From Caryophanon tenue (GTDB lineage: Bacteria; Bacillota; Bacilli; Bacillales_A; Planococcaceae), in NCBI RefSeq assembly GCF_001700315.1, contig NZ_MASJ01000042.1, positions 47,643 to 111,642 on the forward strand: a DNA stretch of 64,000 nucleotides, given 5' to 3'. Positions 25,542-34,170 of the stretch are shown here, one piece after another. Numbering within the stretch: position 1 is the stretch's first letter; each line of letters starts with the position of its first letter. The position numbers and the translations under genes were made by a program. Under the pieces are notes generated by a model. The model was not told the DNA's origin and ran no database searches. It was given only the letters and a program-made list of their open reading frames with translations.

Positions 25542-27500
25542 ATGGAATTCTTTGAGCGATTTGCCATACCACATCCAAGTTTCTTAATTTATATGGCAAT
25601 GATTTCCATTGTTTTAGGTGCGATCGTTATCGTAGCAGGTATCACGTACTTTAAAAAATGGGGCTACTTATGGCGTGAGTGGATTACTACTGTAGACCAT
25701 AAGAAAATCGGTATCATGTACCTGATTGTAGCATTAGTAATGTTATTCCGTGGTGGCGTAGACGCAGTAATGTTACGTTACCAACTTGCAATGCCTGAGA
25801 ATACTTTCTTAGATTCTCAACACTATAACGAAGTATTTACAACACACGGGGTTGTCATGATCCTATTCATGGCGATGCCATTCATTATTTTCTTCTTTAA
25901 CTTCCTTGTACCATTACAAATTGGTGCTCGTGACGTAGCGTTCCCACGCTTAAACTCATTAAGTTTCTGGTTATTCTTCATGGGTATGGGTCTGTTCAAC
26001 TTATCATTCATCGTTGGTGGTTCACCAGATGCAGGTTGGACTTCTTACTTCCCATTAGCGGGTAACGAGTTCTCTACTTCAGTAGGAACAAACTATTACA
26101 TGATTTCTTTACAGATTGCTGGTCTTGGTACGTTAATGACAGGTATTAACTTCATGACGACAATCTTCCGTATGCGTGCTCCAGGTATGACATTAATGCG
26201 TATGCCTATGTTCACTTGGTCAGCGTTAATCGCAAACGTTATTATCGTATTCGCGTTCCCTGTATTAACAGTAGCTTTAGCTATGGGTACATTAGACCGT
26301 TTAGCAGGTACGCAATTCTTTACAACGGATAACGGTGGTATGGACATGCTTTGGGCCAACCTATTCTGGGTTTGGGGACACCCTGAAGTATACATCCTAA
26401 TCTTACCAGCATTCGGTTTATACTCTGAGATCATTCCAGTATTCGCTCGTCGTAACTTATACGGTTACACGTCAATGGTTTTCTCAATGATCATAATCTC
26501 AGTATTCTCATTCGGTGTTTGGACTCACCATTTCTTCACGATGGGTCAAGGCGCTTTAACAAACTCTGTATTCTCAATCACAACAATGGCGATTGCGATT
26601 CCTACAGGGGTTAAGATCTTCAACTGGTTATTCACGCTTTACAAAGGTAAGATTGAGATGACAACACCGATGCTTTATGCGATGTTATTCATCCCATTAT
26701 TCACTCTTGGTGGTGTAACAGGGGTTATGCTTGCGATGTCAGCAGCTGACTACCAATACCACAACTCAATGTTCTTAGTAGCCCACTTCCATAACGTAAT
26801 CATCCCAGGTGTTGTTTACGCGATGTTAGCAGGTTTAACATTCTACTGGCCAAAATTATTTGGTTTCATGCTTAACGAGAAAATCGGTAAAGCAACTGCA
26901 TGGGTAATGTCTATCGGTTTCGTACTTGCGTTCATTCCAATGTACATCACTGGTTTAGATGGTCAGCCACGTCGTGGTTACACTTACTCAGAAGTAACAG
27001 GTTATTCAACTTTAAACATGGTAGCGTTCATCGGTTCGATTATCATGACAATTTCATTCTTAATGTTAGTGTATAACATTTACTACAGCTTCCGTTATGC
27101 GTCTCGCGATATTTCGTCAGACCCATGGGATGCACGTTCTCTTGAGTGGGCAACTAACACGCCAATTCCTGAGTACAACTTTGCGGTTACACCACAAATT
27201 AAATCTCGTGAAGCATTCTGGGATCACAAATATGGTGGCAAAGACATGGACTTATTCGCTGGTCAAAAAATCGAGCGAATTCACATGCCTAACAAATCAG
27301 GCGTTCCATTTATCATGAACGTATTCTTCTTTATCTTAGGTTTCTGTTTAATCTTCTCTATCTGGATTGGCGCAATCATCGGCTTAATCGGGGTACTTGG
27401 TTGTATGTTACACCGTTCATTTGAAGATGATCACGGCTTCTACTTTGAAGTTGAAGAAATCGAAGAAATTGAACGTGAAAAGCGAGGTGCGATTAAATAA
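25542..27500 (+). CDS. qoxB: Cytochrome aa3 quinol oxidase subunit I
   Basis: A 652-residue heme-copper oxidase subunit I with about 14-15 transmembrane helices. The CuB/Tyr crosslink region 'WGHPEVYILILPAFG', the 'HHFFTMG' pair of CuB histidines and the heme ligands in 'VAHFHNVIIPG' are all present. It reduces oxygen to water and pumps protons. The ribosome site is GGAAGGAG. The last base of its stop is the first base of the qoxC start. Codon choice is enriched for C-ending Phe, Asn and His codons, fitting a high expression level. Confidence 0.96.
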   Translation: MEFFERFAIPHPSFLIYMAMISIVLGAIVIVAGITYFKKWGYLWREWITTVDHKKIGIMYLIVALVMLFRGGVDAVMLRYQLAMPENTFLDSQHYNEVFTTHGVVMILFMAMPFIIFFFNFLVPLQIGARDVAFPRLNSLSFWLFFMGMGLFNLSFIVGGSPDAGWTSYFPLAGNEFSTSVGTNYYMISLQIAGLGTLMTGINFMTTIFRMRAPGMTLMRMPMFTWSALIANVIIVFAFPVLTVALAMGTLDRLAGTQFFTTDNGGMDMLWANLFWVWGHPEVYILILPAFGLYSEIIPVFARRNLYGYTSMVFSMIIISVFSFGVWTHHFFTMGQGALTNSVFSITTMAIAIPTGVKIFNWLFTLYKGKIEMTTPMLYAMLFIPLFTLGGVTGVMLAMSAADYQYHNSMFLVAHFHNVIIPGVVYAMLAGLTFYWPKLFGFMLNEKIGKATAWVMSIGFVLAFIPMYITGLDGQPRRGYTYSEVTGYSTLNMVAFIGSIIMTISFLMLVYNIYYSFRYASRDISSDPWDARSLEWATNTPIPEYNFAVTPQIKSREAFWDHKYGGKDMDLFAGQKIERIHMPNKSGVPFIMNVFFFILGFCLIFSIWIGAIIGLIGVLGCMLHRSFEDDHGFYFEVEEIEEIEREKRGAIK

Positions 27501-28099
27501 TGGCTCATGTTGATACTTCAAAACCTTTAGAATATCAAACAGAAGAAGGTCGCTTAAAGATCTTAGGTTTCTGGATTTTCTTAGGTGCCGAAATCATGCT
27601 TTTCGCGACATTATTTACATGTTACTTTGTAATGGAAGGTCGTACAGGTAACGGCCCTACTGGTGCAGAGATTTTCGAAATCGGACCAGTTTTAATTGAA
27701 ACATTCGTACTTTTAACAAGTAGTTTCACAATCGGTTTAGCTGTCCATGCTATGCGATTAGGCTCTAAAAAAGCAACAGTTAACTTCATGATTGTTACTT
27801 TAATTTTAGGTGCTGTGTTCTTAGGTGTTGAGATTTATGAGTTCTTCCACTACGTACACGTAGGCGCTGGAATTACAGTTTCAGGTTTCACATCTACTTT
27901 ATTAACAACTTTAGGTACTCACGGACTTCACGTAACATTCGGTTTATTCTGGGGTATTTCAATTATCATCCAAATCGTTAAACGCGGTTTAAACCCAATT
28001 ACAGCGAACAAAGCATTTATCTTCTCACTGTATTGGCACTTCTTAGATGTTGTTTGGATTTTCATCTTCAGCTTCATCTATCTGAAAGGAATGTTGTAA
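27500..28099 (+). CDS. qoxC: Cytochrome aa3 quinol oxidase subunit III
   Basis: A 199-residue, five-helix subunit III. The helix 1 region 'LGFWIFLGAEIMLFATLF' contains the conserved Glu. 'GTHGLHVTFGLFWG' and 'YWHFLDVVWIFIFSFIYL' at the end are diagnostic of CoxC/QoxC. It stabilises subunit I and the proton-pumping path. It overlaps qoxB by one base and is followed by qoxD after one base, so all four subunits are translated together. Confidence 0.95.
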   Translation: MAHVDTSKPLEYQTEEGRLKILGFWIFLGAEIMLFATLFTCYFVMEGRTGNGPTGAEIFEIGPVLIETFVLLTSSFTIGLAVHAMRLGSKKATVNFMIVTLILGAVFLGVEIYEFFHYVHVGAGITVSGFTSTLLTTLGTHGLHVTFGLFWGISIIIQIVKRGLNPITANKAFIFSLYWHFLDVVWIFIFSFIYLKGML

Positions 28100-28100
28100 T

Positions 28101-28382
28101 ATGGCACAATTCTTTCCAAAAGGTCAAGTAATGGGCTTCATCTTCTCACTAGTATTAACAGTAGTGGCGATGTTAGTATACTTCCTAGACATGTCGTTTG
28201 GTATGGGTATGGCTGTATTAATTATTACAGCATTCTTACAAGCAACACTACAATTAGTCGTGTTCATGCACGCTGGTGAGTCAGAAGACAAATGGGCAAT
28301 TTACATTAACGTATTATACGGTATGGTAATTGCTGTTATGACAGTTTTCGGTTCATTATTAATCTTCAACTGGGATATGTAA
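28101..28382 (+). CDS. qoxD: Cytochrome aa3 quinol oxidase subunit IV
   Basis: A 93-residue protein with three hydrophobic helices (about residues 10-30, 33-55 and 66-90). 'MHAGESEDKWAIYINVLYGMVIAVMTVFGSLLIFNWDM' is typical of QoxD. This small subunit aids assembly of the CuB site; that is family knowledge. Last gene of qoxABCD, with a clear terminator 13 bases after its stop. Confidence 0.93.
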   Translation: MAQFFPKGQVMGFIFSLVLTVVAMLVYFLDMSFGMGMAVLIITAFLQATLQLVVFMHAGESEDKWAIYINVLYGMVIAVMTVFGSLLIFNWDM

Positions 28383-28389
28383 TTCCCAA

Positions 28390-28437
28390 ACGAAAACAGC
28401 TTGTATCTCAATTTTGGGATGCAAGCTGTTTTTTTAT
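28390..28437 (+). terminator. Terminator of qoxABCD
   Basis: AAAACAGCTTG and CAAGCTGTTTT flank a loop, followed by a run of T's. Confidence 0.85.
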
Positions 28438-28534
28438 GCAAAAGTGTCGATATTCATAGATTTCTCGTGAAAATTACGAATTAACGCTCGAAAATTTGTT
28501 CGATTTAGCGTATGCTAAAAGGTAGAGGTGACTT

Positions 28535-29941
28535 ATGAAAGCTTATATTTTAAACATTACATTCAATGAGTTGCAACCAGCTGTTACACGTCAAGTTGTA
28601 TTACCAGCAGGTGCAACATTCAATCGTTTACATGAAACGATTCAAACGGTAACGAACTTTACCGACAGCCATTTATATCAATTTGAATTTGAGCAGTTAA
28701 TCGTCACAAACGACTCGGAGCGTGTGGACGAAGCAAAGCGCAAATCATATAAAGGAAAACCGGTGAAATCACCAACGCGTTTAAAAATTGATGCGTATAT
28801 GGAAGTAGGACAAACATTCAGCTATTTATATGATTTTGGTGACTACTGGACTTTAACGATTACCGTTGAGAAAATTGTTGAAGATTATTATTTTGGGTTC
28901 CCAACGTTATTAGCGGGACAAGGCACAGCACCAGCAGATGATGTAGGCGGTGTAGAAGGCTTCAAGGAGTTTTTAACAGCGTACAATGATGAAACACATT
29001 CAGATCATAAAAACATGCGTGAGTGGGCATCACATCAATCATTTAAAGAATATGATGAAGCATTAATCAATGAAATGTTAAAACAGGTGAAATACGGTAA
29101 AACACAGTGGGAACACATTCAGCATGATAATTACACAGTGCTAGAAGACCCGTACCGTGGCCCGAAAGCGACAGCACCGGTAGCGGAAGAAAAGACAGCA
29201 TCAGTTAGTGAAGCGCCAAAAGAAGCTGTTGTGACGCAACAGACAACGACGTTACCAGAAGCGTTACAGTATGTGAAAGCAGCTGTCAATTTATACGGGA
29301 TTATTAGCGTGCGTGATTTCTTACGTTTATATGAAATGCACCATGCACATGAGCAATTGCACGTAAAAGAGCTGCAAGCAATTTTACTAGATGCAAATAA
29401 TGTGGCGCTTTTAAAAGACAATCAAGTTGTTGTCTACAATGATGTGTTTGTACATGAAGCGTTAGACCGTGCTGAAAATCGTCAAGCATTTGTACGCCGC
29501 ACGTTTAAAAAATCATTTTATATTCCAGTATATAGCGAGTTTATGCGTTATGCGGATGCAAGCTATGTCGAAGCAACACCATATCAGCAAAAATTAACAA
29601 CGATGTTAGCACATGATTTTTATGAAGGTAACGAAGCATTAGCACACGACAAAGTACTAGAATTAGTCGTGCGTTTACAAGGGGTAGACGCGAACTTTAA
29701 CACGTTTATCAATGATTTCTTAACAGCACATATGCCAGCACAAAAAGAGCGTATGAACGATTATTTACAAGTCATTAGTGATGTAGCTGTAACGACACGC
29801 TTATGGGAAAACCGTGGCTATACAACAAAAGAGTTACAAGCTAAAAATGCACCACAAAAAGCGATTCAACAAAAAGTTGGCCGTAATGATGACTGTCCAT
29901 GTGGCAGCGGTAAAAAGTATAAAAAATGCTGTGGGAAGTAA
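28535..29941 (+). CDS. Plasmid pRiA4b ORF-3-like protein with SEC-C zinc motif
   Basis: A 468-residue protein in at least three parts. Residues 1-190 match the pRiA4b ORF-3 (IS1096 TnpR-like) fold: 'GATFNRLHETIQTVTNFTDSHLYQFEF', 'YLYDFGDYWTLTITVEKI' and 'GGVEGFKEFL'. Residues about 225-430 are a helical region of unknown role. The C-terminus (about 449-467) is a SEC-C metal-binding motif, 'DCPCGSGKKYKKCC'. The family is common in Firmicutes with unknown function; despite its name it is not evidence for a mobile element. Single gene with its own RBS (AGAGGTGA) and terminator. Confidence 0.8.
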   Translation: MKAYILNITFNELQPAVTRQVVLPAGATFNRLHETIQTVTNFTDSHLYQFEFEQLIVTNDSERVDEAKRKSYKGKPVKSPTRLKIDAYMEVGQTFSYLYDFGDYWTLTITVEKIVEDYYFGFPTLLAGQGTAPADDVGGVEGFKEFLTAYNDETHSDHKNMREWASHQSFKEYDEALINEMLKQVKYGKTQWEHIQHDNYTVLEDPYRGPKATAPVAEEKTASVSEAPKEAVVTQQTTTLPEALQYVKAAVNLYGIISVRDFLRLYEMHHAHEQLHVKELQAILLDANNVALLKDNQVVVYNDVFVHEALDRAENRQAFVRRTFKKSFYIPVYSEFMRYADASYVEATPYQQKLTTMLAHDFYEGNEALAHDKVLELVVRLQGVDANFNTFINDFLTAHMPAQKERMNDYLQVISDVAVTTRLWENRGYTTKELQAKNAPQKAIQQKVGRNDDCPCGSGKKYKKCCGK

Positions 29942-29975
29942 CAACATAGCCGGAAATACCTTTAATTAGGGAAGG

Positions 29976-30018
29976 AAACACCACCCAGAAACGTCTGTAT
30001 TTTTGGGGTGGTGTTTTT
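29976..30018 (+). terminator. Terminator after the SEC-C protein gene
   Basis: AAACACCACCC pairs with GGGGTGGTGTTT (one wobble) and is followed by T's and CTT. Confidence 0.85.
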
Positions 30019-30127
30019 CTTATTTGGCGAGCGATTTTTTCCGAGAAAACAAAGGCATAGATACACAAAGTAAGAGTGCTTTATGCTAAAATAGAGAAAC
30101 CGATAATGTGAAAGGAGTCTACTACGT

Positions 30128-30841
30128 ATGACAAACAATCGACTCCGTTTTTGGACGGAACAGCGTCAATTATCTGTGCCACAGCTGTTCTTTCAATGCT
30201 ATAAAGAATTGAACATTCAAGATGACGAAGCGATGATGCTTCTGCATATGATGAATTTCCATGAGCAAGGGAATGATTTCCCAACGCCTGCTGAAATAGC
30301 GCGTCATATGCATTTATCCGCACATGCAGTCACGATGAAATTACAGCGTTTATTGCAACATGGCTTTATTGAATTACGCCAAGGAATTAATGAACAAGGC
30401 ATGATTTTTGAGAAATATACGATTTATCCACTATGGGAGAAAATTTGCTTACATTATGAGAAGCAGGAAGTGGAACAACAAGAGCAGCAGGAAAAAACGC
30501 AAGAGAGCGATATTTTCCAAATGTTTGAGCAGGAGTTAGGACGCTTATTATCACCGATAGAAATTGAAACGATTGGTATGTGGATTGATCAAGATGCACA
30601 CACACCAGCACTAATTAAAGAGGCACTAAAAGAGGCGGTCATTGCAGGGAAAGTGAGCTTGCGTTATATTGACCGTATTTTATTTGAATGGAAAAAGAAA
30701 AATATTCAAACCGTACAGCAGGCGCAAACGCAGGCGGCACAGTTCCGAACAGCGGTACAGCCACGCATCGTAACAGAAAAAGCAGCGCCTCAACAAAGCG
30801 AACAGTTTGAATTTTATAATTGGCTAGAGGAGAGAGATTAG
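30128..30841 (+). CDS. dnaD: Replication initiation protein DnaD
   Basis: A 237-residue primosomal protein acting with DnaB and DnaI to load the helicase at origins and stalled forks. The N-terminal winged helix covers about residues 1-95 ('TPAEIARHMHLSAHAVTMKLQRL'). The C-terminal DnaD/DnaB-like domain covers about 130-200, with 'RLLSPIEIETIGMWID' and 'LIKEALKEAVIAGKVSLRYIDRILFEW'. The tail is Gln/Ala rich. It is followed by nth after three bases, as in B. subtilis. Confidence 0.95.
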   Translation: MTNNRLRFWTEQRQLSVPQLFFQCYKELNIQDDEAMMLLHMMNFHEQGNDFPTPAEIARHMHLSAHAVTMKLQRLLQHGFIELRQGINEQGMIFEKYTIYPLWEKICLHYEKQEVEQQEQQEKTQESDIFQMFEQELGRLLSPIEIETIGMWIDQDAHTPALIKEALKEAVIAGKVSLRYIDRILFEWKKKNIQTVQQAQTQAAQFRTAVQPRIVTEKAAPQQSEQFEFYNWLEERD

Positions 30842-30844
30842 GAC

Positions 30845-31510
30845 ATGTTGTCAAAGCAAAAATGGCTACAATTTTTGGATACGATGGATGCGATGTATCC
30901 AGATGCACATTGTGAACTTGTGCATGACAATGCGTTTGAGCTAACGATTGCGACATTGTTATCTGCGCAATGTACAGATGCATTAGTAAACCGTGTGACG
31001 AAGGATTTATTTCAAAAATATAAAACACCCGAAGATTATTTACAAGTGTCACTAGAGGAACTACAAAACGATATTCGCTCGATTGGCTTATACCGTAATA
31101 AGGCGAAAAATATTCAAGCACTTTGTGTACGTCTATTAACGGTTTATGGTGGGGAAATTCCAGCAGACCGTGACGCTTTAGTAACGTTACCAGGTGTTGG
31201 GCGTAAAACAGCAAATGTTGTATTATCCGTAGCATTTGATGTACCTGCAATGGCAGTTGATACACATGTTGAACGCATTTCAAAGCGTTTAGGTTTATGC
31301 CGTTGGAAAGATAATGTATTAGAAGTTGAACAAACGATTATGAAAAAAACACCAATTGAGCGCTGGAGTAAGGCACACCATCAAATGATTTTCTTTGGAC
31401 GTTATCATTGTAAAGCACAAAATCCAGGATGCCATGCATGTCCGTTATTAGAGGATTGTCGCGAAGGGCAAAAGCGTCTGAAAAAAGGGCTGGTGAAAAC
31501 AGGTGAGTAA
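30845..31510 (+). CDS. nth: Endonuclease III
   Basis: A 221-residue bifunctional DNA glycosylase/AP lyase that removes oxidised pyrimidines. The helix-hairpin-helix 'LPGVGRKTANV' (about 115-125) contains the catalytic Lys (about K120-121), and the catalytic Asp is about D139 in 'AVDTHVERI'. The 4Fe-4S cluster ligands are complete: C-x6-C-x2-C-x5-C from about residue 189. The end overlaps the next gene by 8 bases. Length and context (dnaD-nth-ypoC) are standard. Confidence 0.96.
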   Translation: MLSKQKWLQFLDTMDAMYPDAHCELVHDNAFELTIATLLSAQCTDALVNRVTKDLFQKYKTPEDYLQVSLEELQNDIRSIGLYRNKAKNIQALCVRLLTVYGGEIPADRDALVTLPGVGRKTANVVLSVAFDVPAMAVDTHVERISKRLGLCRWKDNVLEVEQTIMKKTPIERWSKAHHQMIFFGRYHCKAQNPGCHACPLLEDCREGQKRLKKGLVKTGE

Positions 31511-31862
31511 TGTACGCGTTGAAGCAATCGAAAAAGAGCGAGTGGATGCTTGGTTTCGCGAGTGGGAAGCCATGCAGCCAAAAATTGAGGAGCTACATAC
31601 CGCACGAAACAAGGCGGTAAAAGAGCAGATGTTAGAGGCGATTACATTATATGAAAATTTCGTCTTGCACGCGTCTAATACGACATCAACGGCGATTGAA
31701 GCAAATAGTGAACTGATTTGTATGCCCATTAACGGTGTGGAGCGCTTTTTATTTATTAAAGCAAAGCCAGGGCAATTTGCTTGCTATCGTCAATTAGATG
31801 AGCTGTTTAAAGAGACGAAAAAACGGATGGCGCGCTTACGTGCACAAGCAAAAAAAGCATGA
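31503..31862 (+). CDS. ypoC: YpoC-like protein
   Basis: A 119-residue soluble protein whose GTG start overlaps the end of nth. It has a charged helical N-terminal half ('WFREWEAMQPKIEELHTARNKAVKEQM'), then 'NGVERFLFIKAKPGQFACYRQLDELFKETKKR'. The position directly after nth and the general pattern fit YpoC, though it is somewhat shorter than the B. subtilis protein. The function is unknown. A terminator follows, closing the dnaD-nth-ypoC operon. Confidence 0.65.
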   Translation: MSNVRVEAIEKERVDAWFREWEAMQPKIEELHTARNKAVKEQMLEAITLYENFVLHASNTTSTAIEANSELICMPINGVERFLFIKAKPGQFACYRQLDELFKETKKRMARLRAQAKKA

Positions 31863-31868
31863 AGCAAC

Positions 31869-31903
31869 AGGTCGCTAGGAAGCATATTCTTAGCGACCTT
31901 TTC
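31869..31903 (+). terminator. Terminator of dnaD-nth-ypoC
   Basis: AGGTCGCTA (31869-31877) pairs with TAGCGACCT (31891-31899) and is followed by TTT. Confidence 0.75.
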
Positions 31904-31934
31904 ATATCGCTATAGTAAAGGAGATAGGGATTAC

Positions 31935-32576
31935 ATGACGACAACGGTTTTATTTGATTTAGATGGCACATTAACTGACCCACAAGACGGGATTACACGA
32001 GCGATTCAGTACGCGTTTAAAAAACTAGGGGAGCAGGTGCCAACGACAGCACAATTGCTGTCGTTTATTGGACCACCATTAGCTGTATCATTTACACAGT
32101 GGGGCTTTGACGACGAAAAAACAAAAGCAGCAATTGCGTATTACCGAGAATATTTTGTTGCGCAAGGCATGTTTGAAAATGAAGTATATGATGGCGTTAT
32201 ACCGATGTTGCAAGCATTAAAGGCTTCAGGTAAAACGTTAGCAGTGGCAACGTCAAAGCCACAAGTATTTGCAGTGACGATTTTAGAGCACTTTCAGTTA
32301 GCGACTTATTTTGATGTAATCATTGGCAGTGAGTTAGATGGTACGCGTTCTGCAAAAGCAGAGGTCATTGCTGAAGTATTACGTCAGTTACAGTGCGAAC
32401 CTGAACAGTGCGTTATGGTTGGAGATCGTCTGCATGATATGGTGGGGGCAGCAGCGCACCAGCTTGCTACAATCGGTGTTACATATGGGTACGGTGATGA
32501 ACAAGAACTACGACAAGCAGGGGCGCAGCAAATTGTAGTAGATGTCGCATCTTTACATACAGCGCTGTTACGCTAA
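31935..32576 (+). CDS. HAD-superfamily hydrolase, phosphoglycolate-phosphatase-like
   Basis: A 213-residue HAD phosphatase. Motif I is DLDGT with nucleophile D8 and D10 ('LFDLDGTLTDPQDGI'), followed by a helical cap of the subclass I type. Motif II is in 'LAVATSKPQ', motif III is the Lys in 'RSAKAEVI', and motif IV is 'VMVGDRLHDMVGA'. The pattern resembles phosphoglycolate phosphatases and YjjG-type nucleotidases, but the substrate cannot be read from sequence. Its RBS is AAAGGAGATAGGG. It is inserted, with the next two genes, between ypoC and ponA. Confidence 0.85.
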   Translation: MTTTVLFDLDGTLTDPQDGITRAIQYAFKKLGEQVPTTAQLLSFIGPPLAVSFTQWGFDDEKTKAAIAYYREYFVAQGMFENEVYDGVIPMLQALKASGKTLAVATSKPQVFAVTILEHFQLATYFDVIIGSELDGTRSAKAEVIAEVLRQLQCEPEQCVMVGDRLHDMVGAAAHQLATIGVTYGYGDEQELRQAGAQQIVVDVASLHTALLR

Positions 32577-32591
32577 AGTGAGGTGCGTTCG

Positions 32592-33650
32592 ATGTATCCA
32601 AAATTTGAAGAAGTGCAGGATGCTTTAAAAGTAGAAGAATTTGATGTGGAATTACATAGAACCGAGTTATTAAAAAATACATGGTTCCACATTGTTGCCA
32701 ATATTGTATTGATTATACTTGCTGTTATTTTTTTAGTGGATATTTGGTGGCTGTCACTGTTGTTACTAGGCGTTTTAATTTATAGCATGATTGTACGGCA
32801 ACGGCGCAAGCAAGCCGGCATTATTGCATATGCTGAGCATTATCGTAAGCATGTTGTATTACCGGTTATTCAGGCGGTTGAAACGTGTTATGGACGGACG
32901 AAAATGCCGCTCACAGCGCGTTATGTACCGGAGGAGAAGCTGTATGATGAGGTGATTTTTTCATCCTCTCTTTGGCGTTATAAAGGTTGCACTGTAGAAG
33001 GTAGTGATTTTTTATCGGGAACGATGGAATTGTCCGACTTACAACAGCCCATCTATTTTAAAAGTAGTATGGTGCAGCTATTTGATGAATCATCGGGCAA
33101 TGAAGACATACATATGGATGCGACATTGCTAGAAGTTTTCTCAGGGACCGTACTCGTTATTGATTTGCCTTTTGCATGTAACGGACAGCATCGCCTGTTA
33201 TCAGGAACATTTTCAACGACAAGCTGGGGTATGATGATGCAGCAACAAATGTCGAAATGGTCATATAAACAATTAGTGAAGTATGATGACCAATTAAATA
33301 CGTTGGACCGTCTGGATGTCGGGCATGATTTCTTTCAGGACCATTGGCGTGTGCATTCTAATGACGAAGCGGAAATAAATATGCTACTGAACGAAGCACT
33401 ACAACAAACGTTAGCGCAAATACGTGATGACTTTCCGGCTCGTCAAATGGATATGTATATACAAGGACAGCATGTATATGTAGCGATAAAAGGAAACCGA
33501 TATGTAATGGAAGAACGCATGCATTTACAAATAGAGGACCGACAACTAGAAAGTATTTATAAAGGGATTATGATGCCATTACGCATTGTAGAGGCTTTTG
33601 CGACACGTGTACAACAACTAGTACCTTTAGACAAAGAAGCCGATGTATAA
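32592..33650 (+). CDS. DUF3137 membrane protein
   Basis: A 352-residue protein with two adjacent transmembrane helices (about residues 32-50 and 53-68) near the N-terminus, the rest probably cytosolic. 'FSSSLWRYKGCTVEGSDFLSGTM' followed by 'VLVIDLPFACN' and the late 'QHVYVAIKGNRYVMEERM' are the layout of DUF3137 (Galanin-like) proteins. The function is unknown. The ATG at 32592 is selected because GAGG (32580-32583) is 8 bases before it; a GTG three codons earlier is less well placed. Likely co-transcribed with the HAD gene. Confidence 0.7.
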   Translation: MYPKFEEVQDALKVEEFDVELHRTELLKNTWFHIVANIVLIILAVIFLVDIWWLSLLLLGVLIYSMIVRQRRKQAGIIAYAEHYRKHVVLPVIQAVETCYGRTKMPLTARYVPEEKLYDEVIFSSSLWRYKGCTVEGSDFLSGTMELSDLQQPIYFKSSMVQLFDESSGNEDIHMDATLLEVFSGTVLVIDLPFACNGQHRLLSGTFSTTSWGMMMQQQMSKWSYKQLVKYDDQLNTLDRLDVGHDFFQDHWRVHSNDEAEINMLLNEALQQTLAQIRDDFPARQMDMYIQGQHVYVAIKGNRYVMEERMHLQIEDRQLESIYKGIMMPLRIVEAFATRVQQLVPLDKEADV

Positions 33651-33742
33651 AGGTGTATGTGGCGTGAAAGTACGATGAAGCGCGCTACTATCGATGTGAA
33701 AGAGAGGGTTTGCTTGTAAATGAGTGTTATTCAGCATACAAA

Positions 33743-33790
33743 AGCGGTAGGAGAAATGATAAAATTTCTCCTACCGCTCTGTGTTTTCAC
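33743..33790. repeat. Hairpin type B repeat (copy R6)
   Basis: A 15-base perfect stem, AGCGGTAGGAGAAAT (33743-33757) / ATTTCTCCTACCGCT (33764-33778), is followed by CTGTGTTTTC. The core TAGGAGAAAT...ATTTCTCCTA and the loop size match the large hairpin in R2 at 23137-23176. It lies between the convergent DUF3137 and DUF2187 genes and probably ends both transcripts. Confidence 0.7.
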
Positions 33791-33799
33791 TGTGATTGA

Positions 33800-33991
33800 T
33801 TATGAAATAATATCGTATTTTTTATGACTAATGATTGTACGGTCATTTGGTAAAATACGTGACGCTTTTTCTAAAAATGTGTTATCAATGCTTACCATCA
33901 CAGAATTTTCGTAGACAATCTCTACGTGACCTTCTAATTGCACTTTATCTTTTGTAAAGCGAATGCGGTCGCCAATATTAGCTTTTGTCAT
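33800..33991 (-). CDS. DUF2187 protein, YkvS-like
   Basis: A 63-residue KOW/SH3-like small protein. The sequence runs 'IGDRIRFTKDKVQLEGHVEIVYENSVMVSID', followed by a Lys-rich end; this is the YkvS/DUF2187 pattern, a beta-barrel of unknown function. The start is the ATG at 33991, eight bases after AGGTGA; a GTG four codons upstream overlaps that site and is less likely. Monocistronic, on the minus strand. Confidence 0.8.
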   Translation of the reverse strand: MTKANIGDRIRFTKDKVQLEGHVEIVYENSVMVSIDNTFLEKASRILPNDRTIISHKKYDIIS

Positions 33992-34084
33992 AACTATGTT
34001 CACCTACCACTTTGTATATGTTTATACTAGGTAATAGAATAACGACAGACGCGTAGAATGTCTACTATATACTCCGATAAAATG

Positions 34085-34130
34085 AAAAGAAGTATCATGA
34101 GACATGTCGTCACGTGATACTTCTTTTTGT
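34085..34130. terminator. Bidirectional terminator downstream of ponA
   Basis: AAAAGAAGTATCA (34085-34097) and TGATACTTCTTTT (34115-34127) form a 13-base stem, with T-runs on both strands. It serves ponA on the minus strand. Confidence 0.8.
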
Positions 34131-34170
34131 TTACCTTCATTTATACGTAACAGCATTGCCATCGTGTAAA

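Noticed and set aside
28535..29941. Mobile element suggested by the name pRiA4b ORF-3 / IS1096 TnpR
   Set aside because: No transposase, terminal inverted repeats or target duplication are visible, and the family is widely chromosomal.
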